Source of the DNA: Gammaproteobacteria bacterium
GTDB lineage: Bacteria; Pseudomonadota; Gammaproteobacteria; Steroidobacterales; Rariloculaceae
Assembly: GCA_022819855.1 (NCBI GenBank)
Contig: JAJEGN010000011.1
Location: forward strand, 120,465-184,464
Length of the DNA: 64,000 nt
Direction of reading: 5' to 3'
Both the position numbers and the translations under genes were made by a program. Positions 37,670 through 46,673 of the stretch are shown one piece after another. The notes beneath the pieces were generated by a model. That model was not told where the DNA came from, made no database searches, and saw nothing but the letters and a program-made list of their open reading frames with translations. Positions within the stretch are counted from its first letter, which is position 1. Every line of letters begins with the position of its first letter.

Positions 37670-40072
37670 CTAGGCCGTGTTGACCTGTAGCGGGCCATGC
37701 GACTGTTCGCGGCTCGCGGCGACGTTGACGATCATGTCGGCGAGCACCGGTGCGCGATTGAAATAGTGCCCCCCGAGCGCGTCGGAAATCGCGCACAGCA
37801 CCGCGGCAGACGCACAGCCCTGCACCGGTTCGCCGATGCCCTTGGCGCCCACGGGGTTCTGGCCGTCCGGTATTTCGACGGCGAGGGCCTGCATCGTGCT
37901 CGGCGTATCGAGATAGGTCGGAAGCTTCGACTCGTGCATGGTCGAGTTGGCCGGCAGGCCGTTCTGCGGGTCGAAAATGTGCCGCTCGCTGAGTGCGAGC
38001 CCGAATCCCGTGACAGCGCCGCCCTTGGTCTGGGTCGCGAGGCCCTGCGGGTGCAGCACGGTTCCGCAATCGGCGACGCCGAGATAGTCGATGATTTCGT
38101 ACCTGCCGGTCTCGAGGTCGAGTTCGATCTCGATGAAACCCGCTGCTATGGCCGGAACCATGGCGCTGTGTTCGAGATTGTCCTTCGCTACGCCGATCAG
38201 TCCCGTGCCGGCGACCGCCGCGACGGCCGTCTGCGTGATCGCGTGCAGGTCGTCCGGCGCCTCGTGCCCGGAGAATTTGCCGCCAAGCTCGATGGCGCGT
38301 TGGGCGGCTGCGGCGTACGTCATCCTGACCTCGGGATCCGCTGTCGAAAAGACGGCCTCATCCTCGATGTCGTAGTCGTCCGGCGATCCGCCGAGATCCA
38401 TGGCGGCGATTTCCTTGAGTTTCGCGACCGCGTCCATGGCGGCGACGTAATTGGTCCGTGTCATCGTGAACGAGGTGTTGCTGCCGGATTGCGACGAAGA
38501 CCACGGGAGATTGAGACGCGAGTCACCGCGTACGACGACGCAGTTCTCCCAGGCGCACTTGAGGACTTCGGCCGCGACGCGCGACGTCGCGGTATGGGAA
38601 TAGGTGCCGAGGTTTCCGACGCCCGAGTGGATGTGCAGCTTGCCGTCGGGCGTCAGCCGCACGAGGCCGTCGTAACCGCTGCGTCCCGCGGAGTGGAACG
38701 CCTGACCGACACCGACGCCGGTGACTTTCGAACCCCGGGCCTGGCCGCTGCGGGTCCGGCGCTCCGCCCAGTTGAATGCCTCCGCGCCGGCGTCGAGCAT
38801 CTCACGCTGGTAAGCGCTCGTGACCGGACCCTGCGCGCCGTCGTACCTGCCGTCGTTGTCGGCGGCGTTGATGCGGCGCAATGCGACGGGATCGATGTCG
38901 AGCGCCTTTGCCGCCTTGTCGAGCAGCGGTTCGACCGCCATCGCGATCTGGTTCTGTCCCGGACCGCGCTGTGCCCCGGTCGGCGGCGTATTGCTGCTTA
39001 CGGCGATGCCCCGATAGCGCATGGCGACCGGCTGGTACAGCAAGGTCACGGCGCCGGCCGCAGAGCCGAAGTCGCCGGCGCCGCTGTAGGGCCCGTTCTG
39101 CTGCACGATGTAGAGGTCCGTGGCGGTGATGCGCCCGTCAGCGCTGAAGCCCATCCTGATGCGGCCCTGAAATCCTGGCCGGGACGAGCCGAGCAGCACC
39201 TCTTCGGCGCGGTTGATCCTGAGCATGACCGGACGGCCCGCCTTCTTCGCCATCTGGATCGCGACGCCCATCAGGGGATAGGAGCCGGCCTTCGAGCCGA
39301 ACCCGCCGCCGCAGTATTCGGCGATGTAGACGAGATCGTCGACCTCGATACCGGCAAGGCGCGCGATGCCCGGCAGGGCGGAGGTCTGGCTCTGGGTGGA
39401 GCCGTGCACGTAGCACTTGCCGTTCTCCCAGTACGCCATGCAGGTGCGCGGTTCGAGGCAGTTGTGAGCCAGGTTCTGGGTCACGAAAGTCTCGTCGAGC
39501 ACATAGGCGGCCGCGGCCATGTTTCCCTCGACGTCGCCAAAGGACCACTCGGCGGCGGGCTCTCCGGTCGGGAGCTGGCCTTCCTCGGCGGCAGCGAAAT
39601 CGGCGGCCGTCCACTTGATGGTCCGGACCTCGCGGCGTCCCGCGACGACATTGCCGTCGCTGCGCGCGTCCGGTCCGCCCGGGAAGAGGCTGTCGAGCGG
39701 GTCGATGCTGAACGGCAGGGGCTCAAGGTCGACGATAATCCTTTCGATGGCGTCCTGGGCCAGCGTCTCGCTGACCGCGGCGACCGCGAGGATCGGTTCG
39801 CCGACGAAGAGCGGCTCGTTCGTCAGCAGCGGCTGGTTGGGTGGCGATACCGCCGGCAAGTCGTCAGCGGTGAGCACGGCCACGACGCCGCCCATCGCAA
39901 GCGCTTCCGACGCGTCGATCCGGGTCACGCGCGCGTGCGGCAACTCGCTGTGCAGCAGCCGGCAGAACACCATGCCGCCGGCGCGAAAGTCCTCCGAGTA
40001 CTTCGCTTCGCCCGTGACCTTCGCCCTGATATCCGGCGGCACGAAATCCTGACCGAGCAGTGCGTACGTCAT
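37670..40072 (-). CDS. Molybdenum hydroxylase large subunit (XdhB/CoxL family, 800 aa)
   Basis: This is the molybdopterin subunit of the xanthine dehydrogenase family. It starts VPPDIRAKVTGEAKYSEDF, with CGGGFGSKAG near 272 (molybdopterin contact), GAQRGPGQNQIA near 365, and PVGAKGIGEP near 753 with the catalytic Glu. The canonical Cys of form I CoxL (AYRCSFR) is absent, so it is not CO dehydrogenase. The 2Fe-2S and FAD subunits that normally accompany it are not beside it, so it is an orphan here. I start at ATG 40072 because upstream residues lie outside the family pattern. Confidence 0.9.
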   Translation of the reverse strand: MTYALLGQDFVPPDIRAKVTGEAKYSEDFRAGGMVFCRLLHSELPHARVTRIDASEALAMGGVVAVLTADDLPAVSPPNQPLLTNEPLFVGEPILAVAAVSETLAQDAIERIIVDLEPLPFSIDPLDSLFPGGPDARSDGNVVAGRREVRTIKWTAADFAAAEEGQLPTGEPAAEWSFGDVEGNMAAAAYVLDETFVTQNLAHNCLEPRTCMAYWENGKCYVHGSTQSQTSALPGIARLAGIEVDDLVYIAEYCGGGFGSKAGSYPLMGVAIQMAKKAGRPVMLRINRAEEVLLGSSRPGFQGRIRMGFSADGRITATDLYIVQQNGPYSGAGDFGSAAGAVTLLYQPVAMRYRGIAVSSNTPPTGAQRGPGQNQIAMAVEPLLDKAAKALDIDPVALRRINAADNDGRYDGAQGPVTSAYQREMLDAGAEAFNWAERRTRSGQARGSKVTGVGVGQAFHSAGRSGYDGLVRLTPDGKLHIHSGVGNLGTYSHTATSRVAAEVLKCAWENCVVVRGDSRLNLPWSSSQSGSNTSFTMTRTNYVAAMDAVAKLKEIAAMDLGGSPDDYDIEDEAVFSTADPEVRMTYAAAAQRAIELGGKFSGHEAPDDLHAITQTAVAAVAGTGLIGVAKDNLEHSAMVPAIAAGFIEIELDLETGRYEIIDYLGVADCGTVLHPQGLATQTKGGAVTGFGLALSERHIFDPQNGLPANSTMHESKLPTYLDTPSTMQALAVEIPDGQNPVGAKGIGEPVQGCASAAVLCAISDALGGHYFNRAPVLADMIVNVAASREQSHGPLQVNTA

Positions 40073-40265
40073 TGTGGTATCCCCCTTGTCGGACCGATGA
40101 CGGTCTGGAAGCCCTCGGCGCGAGCGGTCGGCCTTCACGGCTATTCTGGAACCGACGCGGCTGAGCTTCAAGCACGGATCCGCAGTTCGACCTGTTTTTC
40201 GCCTGGCCGACCTCGCTCGAAGACAGTGTCGCGCCGCCGCTTCGCCGGTCTCGGCGGCACGCGGC

Positions 40266-40610
40266 TCAGGCCGCAGGTTCCGCAGTACGCGGAATCACGG
40301 TCAGCACGAGTCCGTTGACGGCTGTCACTTCGACCTCGCTGCCGACTTCAGGCGCATGGTCGTTGTCGGTGGCGGTTGTTGCGCTCCATCGTTCGATGCC
40401 GATCCGGATCTTGAGCGGGGCGTTTTCGTCGGCGGCATGTTCGACGACTGTCCCGGTCGCGCCGACGAGATATTCGTTGACGGCCTTCGCGGGCCGCTCC
40501 CGGCGATCCTTGAATCCGGCAGCGAGACGGTCTGCCACGAGTTCCCGGATGAACAAGCCGAGAATCACCAGCACGACCGCTGCCAGGAGTAATCCGCTCA
40601 GAAGATCCAT
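40266..40610 (-). CDS. NfeD-like membrane protein with OB-fold domain (114 aa)
   Basis: One hydrophobic segment (SGLLLAAVVLVILGLFIREL, residues 5-24) is followed by a short soluble domain with EYLVGATGTVV and a C-terminal EVGSEVEVTAVNGLVLTVIP, the pattern of the NfeD C-terminal OB fold that partners with stomatin-like proteins. No stomatin-type gene is adjacent, so the partner may be elsewhere. The gene lies alone between the molybdenum hydroxylase and the BrnTA pair on the same strand. Confidence 0.75.
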   Translation of the reverse strand: MDLLSGLLLAAVVLVILGLFIRELVADRLAAGFKDRRERPAKAVNEYLVGATGTVVEHAADENAPLKIRIGIERWSATTATDNDHAPEVGSEVEVTAVNGLVLTVIPRTAEPAA

Positions 40611-40670
40611 ACTCGGGGAGGGAACCTCGCGTCAGGTAGGCAAGATTGTCCCTCAGCTTGGGCGGAGCCG

Positions 40671-40931
40671 CTACTCGGTTCCACGTTGCGCCCGGACGTA
40701 GCTCTCAAGAACGCGGTTTATGCGCGTCTGGTAACCTTTTCCCGGCGCGCGAAAATGATCGAGCACCGAACGCTTTACGCGCAGCGTGATCTGCTCGGTC
40801 CGGTCGGGTTCGACCAATGCGGCGTCGCGCCAGAAGGCCCGGTCCAACTCCGGAATGTCGCCGAAGTCGATTTTGGCATCCTTCACGGCGGCGATTTCAG
40901 CCGGCTCCAGAGCCTTCCTGTATCCGCTCAT
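40671..40931 (-). CDS. brnA: BrnA family antitoxin (86 aa)
   Basis: BrnA is the antitoxin and DNA-binding autorepressor of a type II system. The C-terminal part (EQITLRVKRSVLDHFRAPGKGYQTRINRVL) fits a ribbon-helix-helix domain, and PELDRAFWRDAALVEP precedes it as in BrnA. Its start overlaps the 3' end of the toxin gene by 35 nt, so the two are translationally linked, toxin first, as is normal for this system. Confidence 0.88.
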   Translation of the reverse strand: MSGYRKALEPAEIAAVKDAKIDFGDIPELDRAFWRDAALVEPDRTEQITLRVKRSVLDHFRAPGKGYQTRINRVLESYVRAQRGTE

Positions 40932-41187
40932 GGTATGACCTCCTCTCTTTTCGTGATGCGGGTCGCGCCGAGATCAACCGCAGGCGGTCCCGGCGCCAGG
41001 TGTGAGCGACCACCATGACCGCAAGATCGATGATTCCGACGCTGACGCAGCGCGCTTCGCCGTAGTCACGGCGCGTATCGGGCCGGGCGAGTACCGTGCC
41101 GTCGAAGATGCGCTGCGCGGTCGCGAAGTCGATGCCGTGCTTCGCGGTGTTGGCTCGTTCCCTGGCATCATCCCATTCGAAGTGCAC
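40897..41187 (-). CDS. brnT: BrnT family toxin (96 aa)
   Basis: BrnT is a ribonuclease toxin with a RelE-like fold. The sequence has HFEWDDARERANTAKHGIDF and the C-terminal RLRLISARPASRKERRSYHE, the two best conserved BrnT segments. I start it at GTG 41187, where the homologous region begins; the longer upstream frame adds only low-confidence residues. Upstream on the minus strand is an AT-rich run with repeated TGTATG, a candidate BrnA operator. Confidence 0.88.
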   Translation of the reverse strand: MHFEWDDARERANTAKHGIDFATAQRIFDGTVLARPDTRRDYGEARCVSVGIIDLAVMVVAHTWRRDRLRLISARPASRKERRSYHERIQEGSGAG

Positions 41188-41432
41188 TTTGGTGTATGTG
41201 TAGTTTGTATGTATGCGGAGTGCAAGCCCCCACATCCGGGTTCCCTACGCTTAAAATTCCTGTCCGGTGGGACATCCCGAGTCACGCCGTGAACGTCCTG
41301 TCGATGAATTCGAGGGTTCTCCGGTAGATCTCGACGGCGGACGGGAACGATTCTTGTCTATCAATTTGCCAACAACGCTCCGGCACGTCATCGCTGAATT
41401 GGGCATTCCTTTGGAAAATCGCAGGCGTCTAC

Positions 41433-41843
41433 ATGGAAAAACGACTGACATACAACGGTGCGGTCGCCCGCGACCCGGCCATCGCGGCCTGGTTCGCCGA
41501 GCGCAGCGATCCGCTCGGCGAGGTCGCGCTGACGTGGTTCACGCACATCCGCGATTGCGGCGCCGACGTCGTGGAACTGCTGCACGACGGTTACGCGACT
41601 GCCTGCATCGAGAATGTGCCGTTCGCCTATGTGGGTGCATTCACAAAGCATGTGAACGTCGGGTTCTTCATGGGCGCCTTTCTGCCGGATCCGCGGGGCT
41701 TGCTGGAGGGTACGGGCAAGCGGATGCGCCACGTGAAGCTGCGCCCGGGCACCGAGGTCGACGGCGCTGCGCTGCTCGAACTGATCCACGCCTCGTACCG
41801 CGACGCCAGGGACTACGTCGCGGCAAGACGCCAGGCAACTTGA
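41433..41843 (+). CDS. DUF1801-like protein (136 aa)
   Basis: A small cytoplasmic protein with the DUF1801 pattern: a charged helical start, then VNVGFFMGAFLPDPRGLLEGTGKRMRHV, where DP-LLEGTGK is the family hallmark. The function is unknown; related proteins have a beta-rich fold. It has no clear operon partner, being 115 nt before the CtlX-like gene. Confidence 0.75.
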   Translation: MEKRLTYNGAVARDPAIAAWFAERSDPLGEVALTWFTHIRDCGADVVELLHDGYATACIENVPFAYVGAFTKHVNVGFFMGAFLPDPRGLLEGTGKRMRHVKLRPGTEVDGAALLELIHASYRDARDYVAARRQAT

Positions 41844-41957
41844 GGCCGCGTCGGGAGCATTCGGACGATTGACTTGTCCAACAAGGCAGGAACACGAAAG
41901 GAGGCAGGCGGCTGCGCAGGATGAAAGCGATCGAGCTGGCCTTCGCACTGTAGGACG

Positions 41958-42956
41958 ATGGTGACGGCAACTCCCACACGAACCGGGCGGCTCAGCCCGA
42001 TCGCCGCCGAACGGAAGGCGGACCCGAGACAGGCGGCGACGGCCGTGCTCATGGTTCGTCCGGCGAGCTTCGGATTCAATGCGGAGACCGCGTCGACGAA
42101 CGCGTTTCAGTGCGACTATGGCGCTCTTGACGCGGATCAGGTGCAGGCCGGCGCGCGAGCCGAGTTCGATGCGTTCGCCCACGAACTCCGGGCGCGCGGT
42201 ATCGGCGTCTGCGTGTTCGACGATACTGCGGATCCGGAAACGCCTGACGCCATCTTTCCGGGCAACTGGGTGACGTTTCACAGCGACGGTACGGCCATCG
42301 TCCATCGAATGGCCACCGAGAGCCGGCAACGCGAGGTCCGCCATGACATTCTCGAGGCGCTGCGCGACGATCACGGCTTCGAACTCGAGCGGATGGTCGA
42401 CTGGTCTACGCCCGAGGCCGGCATGGGCGTTCTGGAAGGTACGGGCAGCCTCGTGCTCGACCGGGTCAACCGCGTGGCGTACGCGTGTCTTTCGGGGCGC
42501 ACCGAGGGTCAGGCCGTGCGTGCGTTCGGCCGCGAACTCGGGTACGCGACCGTGTGTTTTCGCGCTGCGGACAGGGAGCGCCATCCCGTCTATCACACCG
42601 ACGTCCTGATGACGCTCGGCGACAGTTTCGCCGTCGTGTGTCTCGAAGCGATCGGAGATGCGGGCGAGCGCGAGACAGTGCGCAAGCGTTTGGCGGATAC
42701 GGGTCACGAGATCGTGGAGATCTCCGTTTCGCAGATGCACGACTTTGCCGGCAACATGCTGCAACTCCGGACTGCGGCCTGCGACAGTCTTCTCGTGGCC
42801 TCGGCGCGGGCATATGCGTCATTGTCGCGCGAACAGCGCGCCAGACTCGAGGCGTTCTCCGAGCTTGTCGTTACGCCGTTGCCGACGATCGAGCGCTGCG
42901 GAGGCGGCAGCGCACGCTGTATGCTGGCGGAGATTTTCCTGCCGGTAGCACGATAG
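41958..42956 (+). CDS. CtlX-like amidinotransferase-fold hydrolase
   Basis: This belongs to the arginine deiminase/dimethylarginine hydrolase fold. Family landmarks are VLMVRPASFGFNAETASTN at about 30, FPGNWVTFH and GTGSLVLDRVNRVAYACLS, then HTDVLMTLGD, with the catalytic Cys in GGGSARCMLAEIFLP near the C-terminus. The layout is that of the CtlX (citrulline hydrolase/amidinotransferase-related) branch, which acts on citrulline or guanidino compounds. Length of 332 residues is normal. The stop is 11 nt from the aldo/keto reductase start, so co-transcription is likely. Confidence 0.85.
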   Translation: MVTATPTRTGRLSPIAAERKADPRQAATAVLMVRPASFGFNAETASTNAFQCDYGALDADQVQAGARAEFDAFAHELRARGIGVCVFDDTADPETPDAIFPGNWVTFHSDGTAIVHRMATESRQREVRHDILEALRDDHGFELERMVDWSTPEAGMGVLEGTGSLVLDRVNRVAYACLSGRTEGQAVRAFGRELGYATVCFRAADRERHPVYHTDVLMTLGDSFAVVCLEAIGDAGERETVRKRLADTGHEIVEISVSQMHDFAGNMLQLRTAACDSLLVASARAYASLSREQRARLEAFSELVVTPLPTIERCGGGSARCMLAEIFLPVAR

Positions 42957-42967
42957 GGGTACGGCAA

Positions 42968-43894
42968 ATGGCGACGACGCGGCGCGAGCTGCTGCAACTC
43001 GGCGCCGGGGCAGCGGTTTCCTTCGCGATGCCCGAGGCGGTTCTCGGCCAGCAAGGCGAACTCATCACGCGTCCGATCCCGACCACGGGACGCGAGGTGC
43101 CGATCATCGGCATCGGTACGGCGCGTCGCTACGACGTCGGTCCCGAAGCGGCCGAGCGCGCTCCGCTGCGGGAGGTGCTCGACACGTTCCCGCGGCTCGG
43201 CGGCTCGTTCATCGATACGGCGCCATCCTACGGTACGGCCGAGCAGGTCTGCGGAGACATCGTCCGCGAACTCGGCAACCGCGAGCGGCTCTTCATCGCG
43301 ACCAAGATCTCACTGCGCGGGTTGAGCGGCCGCGATGCGGGCATCGCACAGATGCGGCAGTCGATGATGCGTTTCGGCACCGAGTACATCGACCTCATGC
43401 AGATCCACAACCTCAACGACTGGCGCGCGCAGCTTGAGCTTGCGAGGGAGTGGAAGGACGAAGGCAGGCTGGGCCACATCGGCATCACGACTTCGTTCGA
43501 TCCTCAATACGCGGACTTCGAGATCGTGATGCGCGAACCGGGTCTCGACACGATTCAGGTCGACTACGCGCTCGACAACAGGGGCGTCGAGGAACGCATC
43601 CTGCCGCTCGCTGCCGAGCTCGGTCTCGGTGTCATCGTCAACCTGCCGTTCAGCCGGGGGCGCACATTCGAGCGGGTCGGGTCGCGTGCGTTGCCGGTCT
43701 GGGCCGCGGATTTCGGTATCGGGACCTGGGCGCAGTATTTCCTGAAGTGGGTCGTGTCGCACCCCGCGGTCACGGTCGCGATTCCGGGCACCGCGAGGCT
43801 CGACTACCTCATCGATAACCTCGGCGCGGCGCAGGGCGCAATGCCCGACGAAGCCGCGCGCCAGCGCATGTTGAGTTACTTCGAGTCGCTCTGA
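42968..43894 (+). CDS. Tat-exported aldo/keto reductase (308 aa)
   Basis: An aldo/keto reductase fold preceded by a twin-arginine signal (RRELLQLGAGAAVSFAMPEA), so it should be periplasmic, which is unusual for an NADPH enzyme. Landmarks are GIGTARRYD, the catalytic SFIDTAPSYGTAEQ (Asp-Tyr) and the Lys in TKISL with IHNLNDW. The C-terminal cofactor loop with AIPGTARLDYLIDN is present. It follows the CtlX-like gene by 11 nt. Confidence 0.86.
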   Translation: MATTRRELLQLGAGAAVSFAMPEAVLGQQGELITRPIPTTGREVPIIGIGTARRYDVGPEAAERAPLREVLDTFPRLGGSFIDTAPSYGTAEQVCGDIVRELGNRERLFIATKISLRGLSGRDAGIAQMRQSMMRFGTEYIDLMQIHNLNDWRAQLELAREWKDEGRLGHIGITTSFDPQYADFEIVMREPGLDTIQVDYALDNRGVEERILPLAAELGLGVIVNLPFSRGRTFERVGSRALPVWAADFGIGTWAQYFLKWVVSHPAVTVAIPGTARLDYLIDNLGAAQGAMPDEAARQRMLSYFESL

Positions 43895-44068
43895 CGCGGT
43901 ACGCGGCCGAGCGAAAGTGCCGCCTTCCCGACAACGGCGGCGCCGAAGCAGGCGAGAAACGGAATTCGACGCGCTCATGCCGTCAATGACGGCGTTCCGG
44001 CAGGAAACTCCCGGTCGTTGAAGACCCGTGCGATTCGTGAAGTCCCCGCGACCCGGCGGGATCGCCGG

Positions 44069-44362
44069 CTAGATCGGGATCTTGCGGTCCGCGTTGGCCT
44101 TGACGAAGTGGTAAAGCTCAAACCCCGCCCGCAAGCCGTTTGCGAAGAAGGGGTCGTCCTGAAACGCCGCTTCGGCGTCTTCCTTGCTGTCGGCCTCGAT
44201 GAGCCAGAGACCGCCGAGCGACTCGCCGTCCAGTTCATGGCGTATCGAACCGGCCACGAGCACCTGGTCGTTGCCCCTGAGCCAGGCGAAATGGTCCTGC
44301 ATCAACGCGGTGCGGCGTTCGGCAACCCCGGGCTTGTCGGAAAATCGTGCGACAAACAGCAT
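44069..44362 (-). CDS. YciI family protein (97 aa)
   Basis: A small cytoplasmic protein with the ferredoxin-like YciI fold. Visible landmarks are the R/K-x-x-HFAWL-like start (AALMQDHFAWLRG), VLVAGSI, GLWLIEADSKEDAEAAFQDDPFFANG, which match the family well. YciI proteins can act in dechlorination or as regulators, but the role here is unknown. It is divergent from the EamA gene, separated by 251 nt that hold no other gene. Confidence 0.85.
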   Translation of the reverse strand: MLFVARFSDKPGVAERRTALMQDHFAWLRGNDQVLVAGSIRHELDGESLGGLWLIEADSKEDAEAAFQDDPFFANGLRAGFELYHFVKANADRKIPI

Positions 44363-44613
44363 GTCGTTCCTTCCTTTCAGTGTCTGATGGTGATTCGTCC
44401 CGGCGCGCGCCGGTCGTCCTGCCGCGCATGTTCTCGGTGTCGCGACGCGTCGTCAAGTCGGATGCGTCGGGCGGCGACCGACGCGGCGTGCCTGCGGTCG
44501 CCGTATCGGACGGCGGCACGAACGCGGTGAGGGATGTCCGTCGCGAAACGCTTGCCGCGGTTGTCCGCGCAGATCGCGTTCCGGACAGCCTCCCGTCCGC
44601 TATCATTCCGGCC

Positions 44614-45534
44614 GTGTCCGCGAACCGATTTCGTTCCCACAGGCCGGTCCTCGGCATCGCCTTGCGCCTGGCATCGGTGCTTTGCCTGTCGGCAATGGTC
44701 GCCTGTGTGAAGTACCTGGGATCGGCGATCCCGGCAGGCCAGACGATCTTCTTTCGCGGTGTCATCTCGATTCTTGTGGTTGTCGGCATCGCGTTTGGCG
44801 GCGAAGGGCTGAAACTGCTCAGGACGAGCAACTGGAAGGCGCATGCCTACCGGGCCGTGGCCGGATCGACCGCGATGTTCTGCTGGTTCGTCGCGCTGAC
44901 GATGATCCCGCTGGCGGAAATGACGGCGATCTCGTTTACGATTCCGCTTTTCGTGACCGTACTCGCGATGCTGTTTCTCGGCGAACGCATTCATGGCTAT
45001 CGCTGGACCGCGCTCGCCATCGGCTTCGCCGGCGTGCTCATCATCATCGGACCGGAACTGACGGGAGCACGCGGCGCGGTGGTAGGCGTCGGTGTCGGTT
45101 TCGCGGCCGCGGTGCTTGCCGCCTTCGCGCAGATGTTTCTGCGCCGCATGAGCGGCCACGAGCATGTCGTCACGATCACGTTCTATTTCTTCGTGACGTC
45201 TACTGCGCTGGCCGCGCTCAGCTCGCTGTTTCAGGGTTGGCCGAGTCCCACGCCGACGCAGTGGCTGCTGATCGGACTGACCGGGGGCTTCGGCGTGCTC
45301 GGGCAACTCCTGATGACCTATTCCTACCGCTACGCGGAGGCCTCACTCGTCGCGCCGCTCGACTACATCAACCTGCTGATCGCGGTCGCGATCGGGTTCT
45401 TCCTGTTCGATGAGATACCGCACGTCGCCACCTGGATCGGAGCGCCGCTCGTCGTTGCCGCCGGCGCCCTGATCCTCTGGCGGGAGTACGCGACCTTCAG
45501 GCGCGTGAGGTCCGAAGCGCGCGTCGTGACCTGA
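44614..45534 (+). CDS. EamA/DMT-family membrane transporter
   Basis: A drug/metabolite transporter-type permease with ten predicted membrane segments and two EamA repeats. The first repeat has FFRGVISI and CWFVALTMIPLAEMTAIS, and the second has GVLGQLLMTYSYRYAEASLVAPLDYINLL, typical of this family. I start at GTG 44614, where the hydrophobic family sequence begins; the upstream open frame is likely non-coding. No clear ribosome site supports this start. The substrate is unknown. Confidence 0.8.
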   Translation: MSANRFRSHRPVLGIALRLASVLCLSAMVACVKYLGSAIPAGQTIFFRGVISILVVVGIAFGGEGLKLLRTSNWKAHAYRAVAGSTAMFCWFVALTMIPLAEMTAISFTIPLFVTVLAMLFLGERIHGYRWTALAIGFAGVLIIIGPELTGARGAVVGVGVGFAAAVLAAFAQMFLRRMSGHEHVVTITFYFFVTSTALAALSSLFQGWPSPTPTQWLLIGLTGGFGVLGQLLMTYSYRYAEASLVAPLDYINLLIAVAIGFFLFDEIPHVATWIGAPLVVAAGALILWREYATFRRVRSEARVVT

Positions 45535-45631
45535 ACGCGTCCCGGCGAACCTCCCGAAAGCTGTCGGTTGCCGTCTTTGCTCGGCTGTTGTTCGCTTGCG
45601 CAGTCCCCGGGTCCCGAGTAGCTTTGCGGGC

Positions 45632-46567
45632 ATGATCGAGCACGCCGAAGCGCCGGCACGCGCGGCAGGCCCGCGGGAGGAACAGGGCGTACCGTGGGTC
45701 AACCCGGAAATCCAGCACCTGGTCAAGTGGCGCGACGGGGACATCGTCGTCTCCGTGCCCGTCAAGAGCGGCACGACGTGGATGATGAACATCGTTCATC
45801 AGTTGCGCGCCGGCGGCGATCCGGACTTCGAGTGCATCTACGCCGAGGTACCGTGGCTTGAGTTCGTACCCGAACCCGGCGTGACGCCTGCCGAACTTGC
45901 AAGGCAGGTCGATGCCATGCCGGGACACCGGCGCCGCGCCTTCAAGACGCATTCGGCGCCGGGTCCGCTGCCCTTCCAGGCTGCGCGCTCCGGCAACGAC
46001 TTAAGCTACGTCGTCGTGGTCAGGAGCCCCGAGGAAGCGATGGCTTCGATGTATCCGTTCACCAGTGCTCACTCGGATGCCTGGCTCGAGTTCTGGGGTC
46101 TGGACAAGGCCACGTTCGCGCCGCCGGACTTCGCGACATTCTACGAACACGTCGCCAAACCGCTCATGAGCGAAATGGTGTTCGGCTTCGTCGACGCGTG
46201 GTGGCCGCTGCGCCGCGAGCCGAACGTCCTTCTCATGCATTTCGCGGACATGAAGCGCGACCACGATGGCTCGGTCCGCAAGGTCGCGAGGTTTCTCGAT
46301 CTCGAACCGGCCGATGCCGAGTGGCCGGTCATTCTCGAATGTACCTCGTTCCCGTGGATGAAGCGGCACGAACACAAGTTCGAGGGACCTCGCGCGAGCC
46401 GCGTGCCCGTACTGAATCGCGGCGGGATGGTGCGCAAGGGCAAGACGGGAGCCGCACGCGATGACGGTATCACGCCCGAGATGGGCGCAGAAATCGCACA
46501 GATCGGCGGGGAAGTCCTGAGCGCCGCCGCTCTGGAGTGGGTGTATTCGGGGGGCGCAGTGCCGTGA
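45632..46567 (+). CDS. Sulfotransferase domain protein (311 aa)
   Basis: This transfers sulfate from PAPS to an acceptor. The 5'-phosphosulfate loop PVKSGTTWMMNIV is near residue 44, the 3'-phosphate motif VVVRSPEEAMASMYPF near 128, and RKGKTGAARD near 279 corresponds to the RKGxxGDW motif. This is the cytosolic aryl/steroid-type sulfotransferase fold. The start is ATG 45632. Its acceptor is unknown; a sulfatase lies 9 kb away but need not be linked. A PQQ sugar dehydrogenase gene follows on the same strand. Confidence 0.88.
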   Translation: MIEHAEAPARAAGPREEQGVPWVNPEIQHLVKWRDGDIVVSVPVKSGTTWMMNIVHQLRAGGDPDFECIYAEVPWLEFVPEPGVTPAELARQVDAMPGHRRRAFKTHSAPGPLPFQAARSGNDLSYVVVVRSPEEAMASMYPFTSAHSDAWLEFWGLDKATFAPPDFATFYEHVAKPLMSEMVFGFVDAWWPLRREPNVLLMHFADMKRDHDGSVRKVARFLDLEPADAEWPVILECTSFPWMKRHEHKFEGPRASRVPVLNRGGMVRKGKTGAARDDGITPEMGAEIAQIGGEVLSAAALEWVYSGGAVP

Positions 46568-46673
46568 TTCGCCGTTACGATCCGCGAACTGCGACGGACC
46601 GATGCCCGGCAAAGGGGCCAATGGCGGCACAATTGGGGCTGGTACCGATCGAATCGGGGAGGAGCGACGACCG

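Noticed and set aside
37697..40318. An 873-codon open frame antisense to the molybdenum hydroxylase
   Set aside because: It follows the codon-position shadow of the true gene and is Arg/Gly/His-rich with no recognisable domain.
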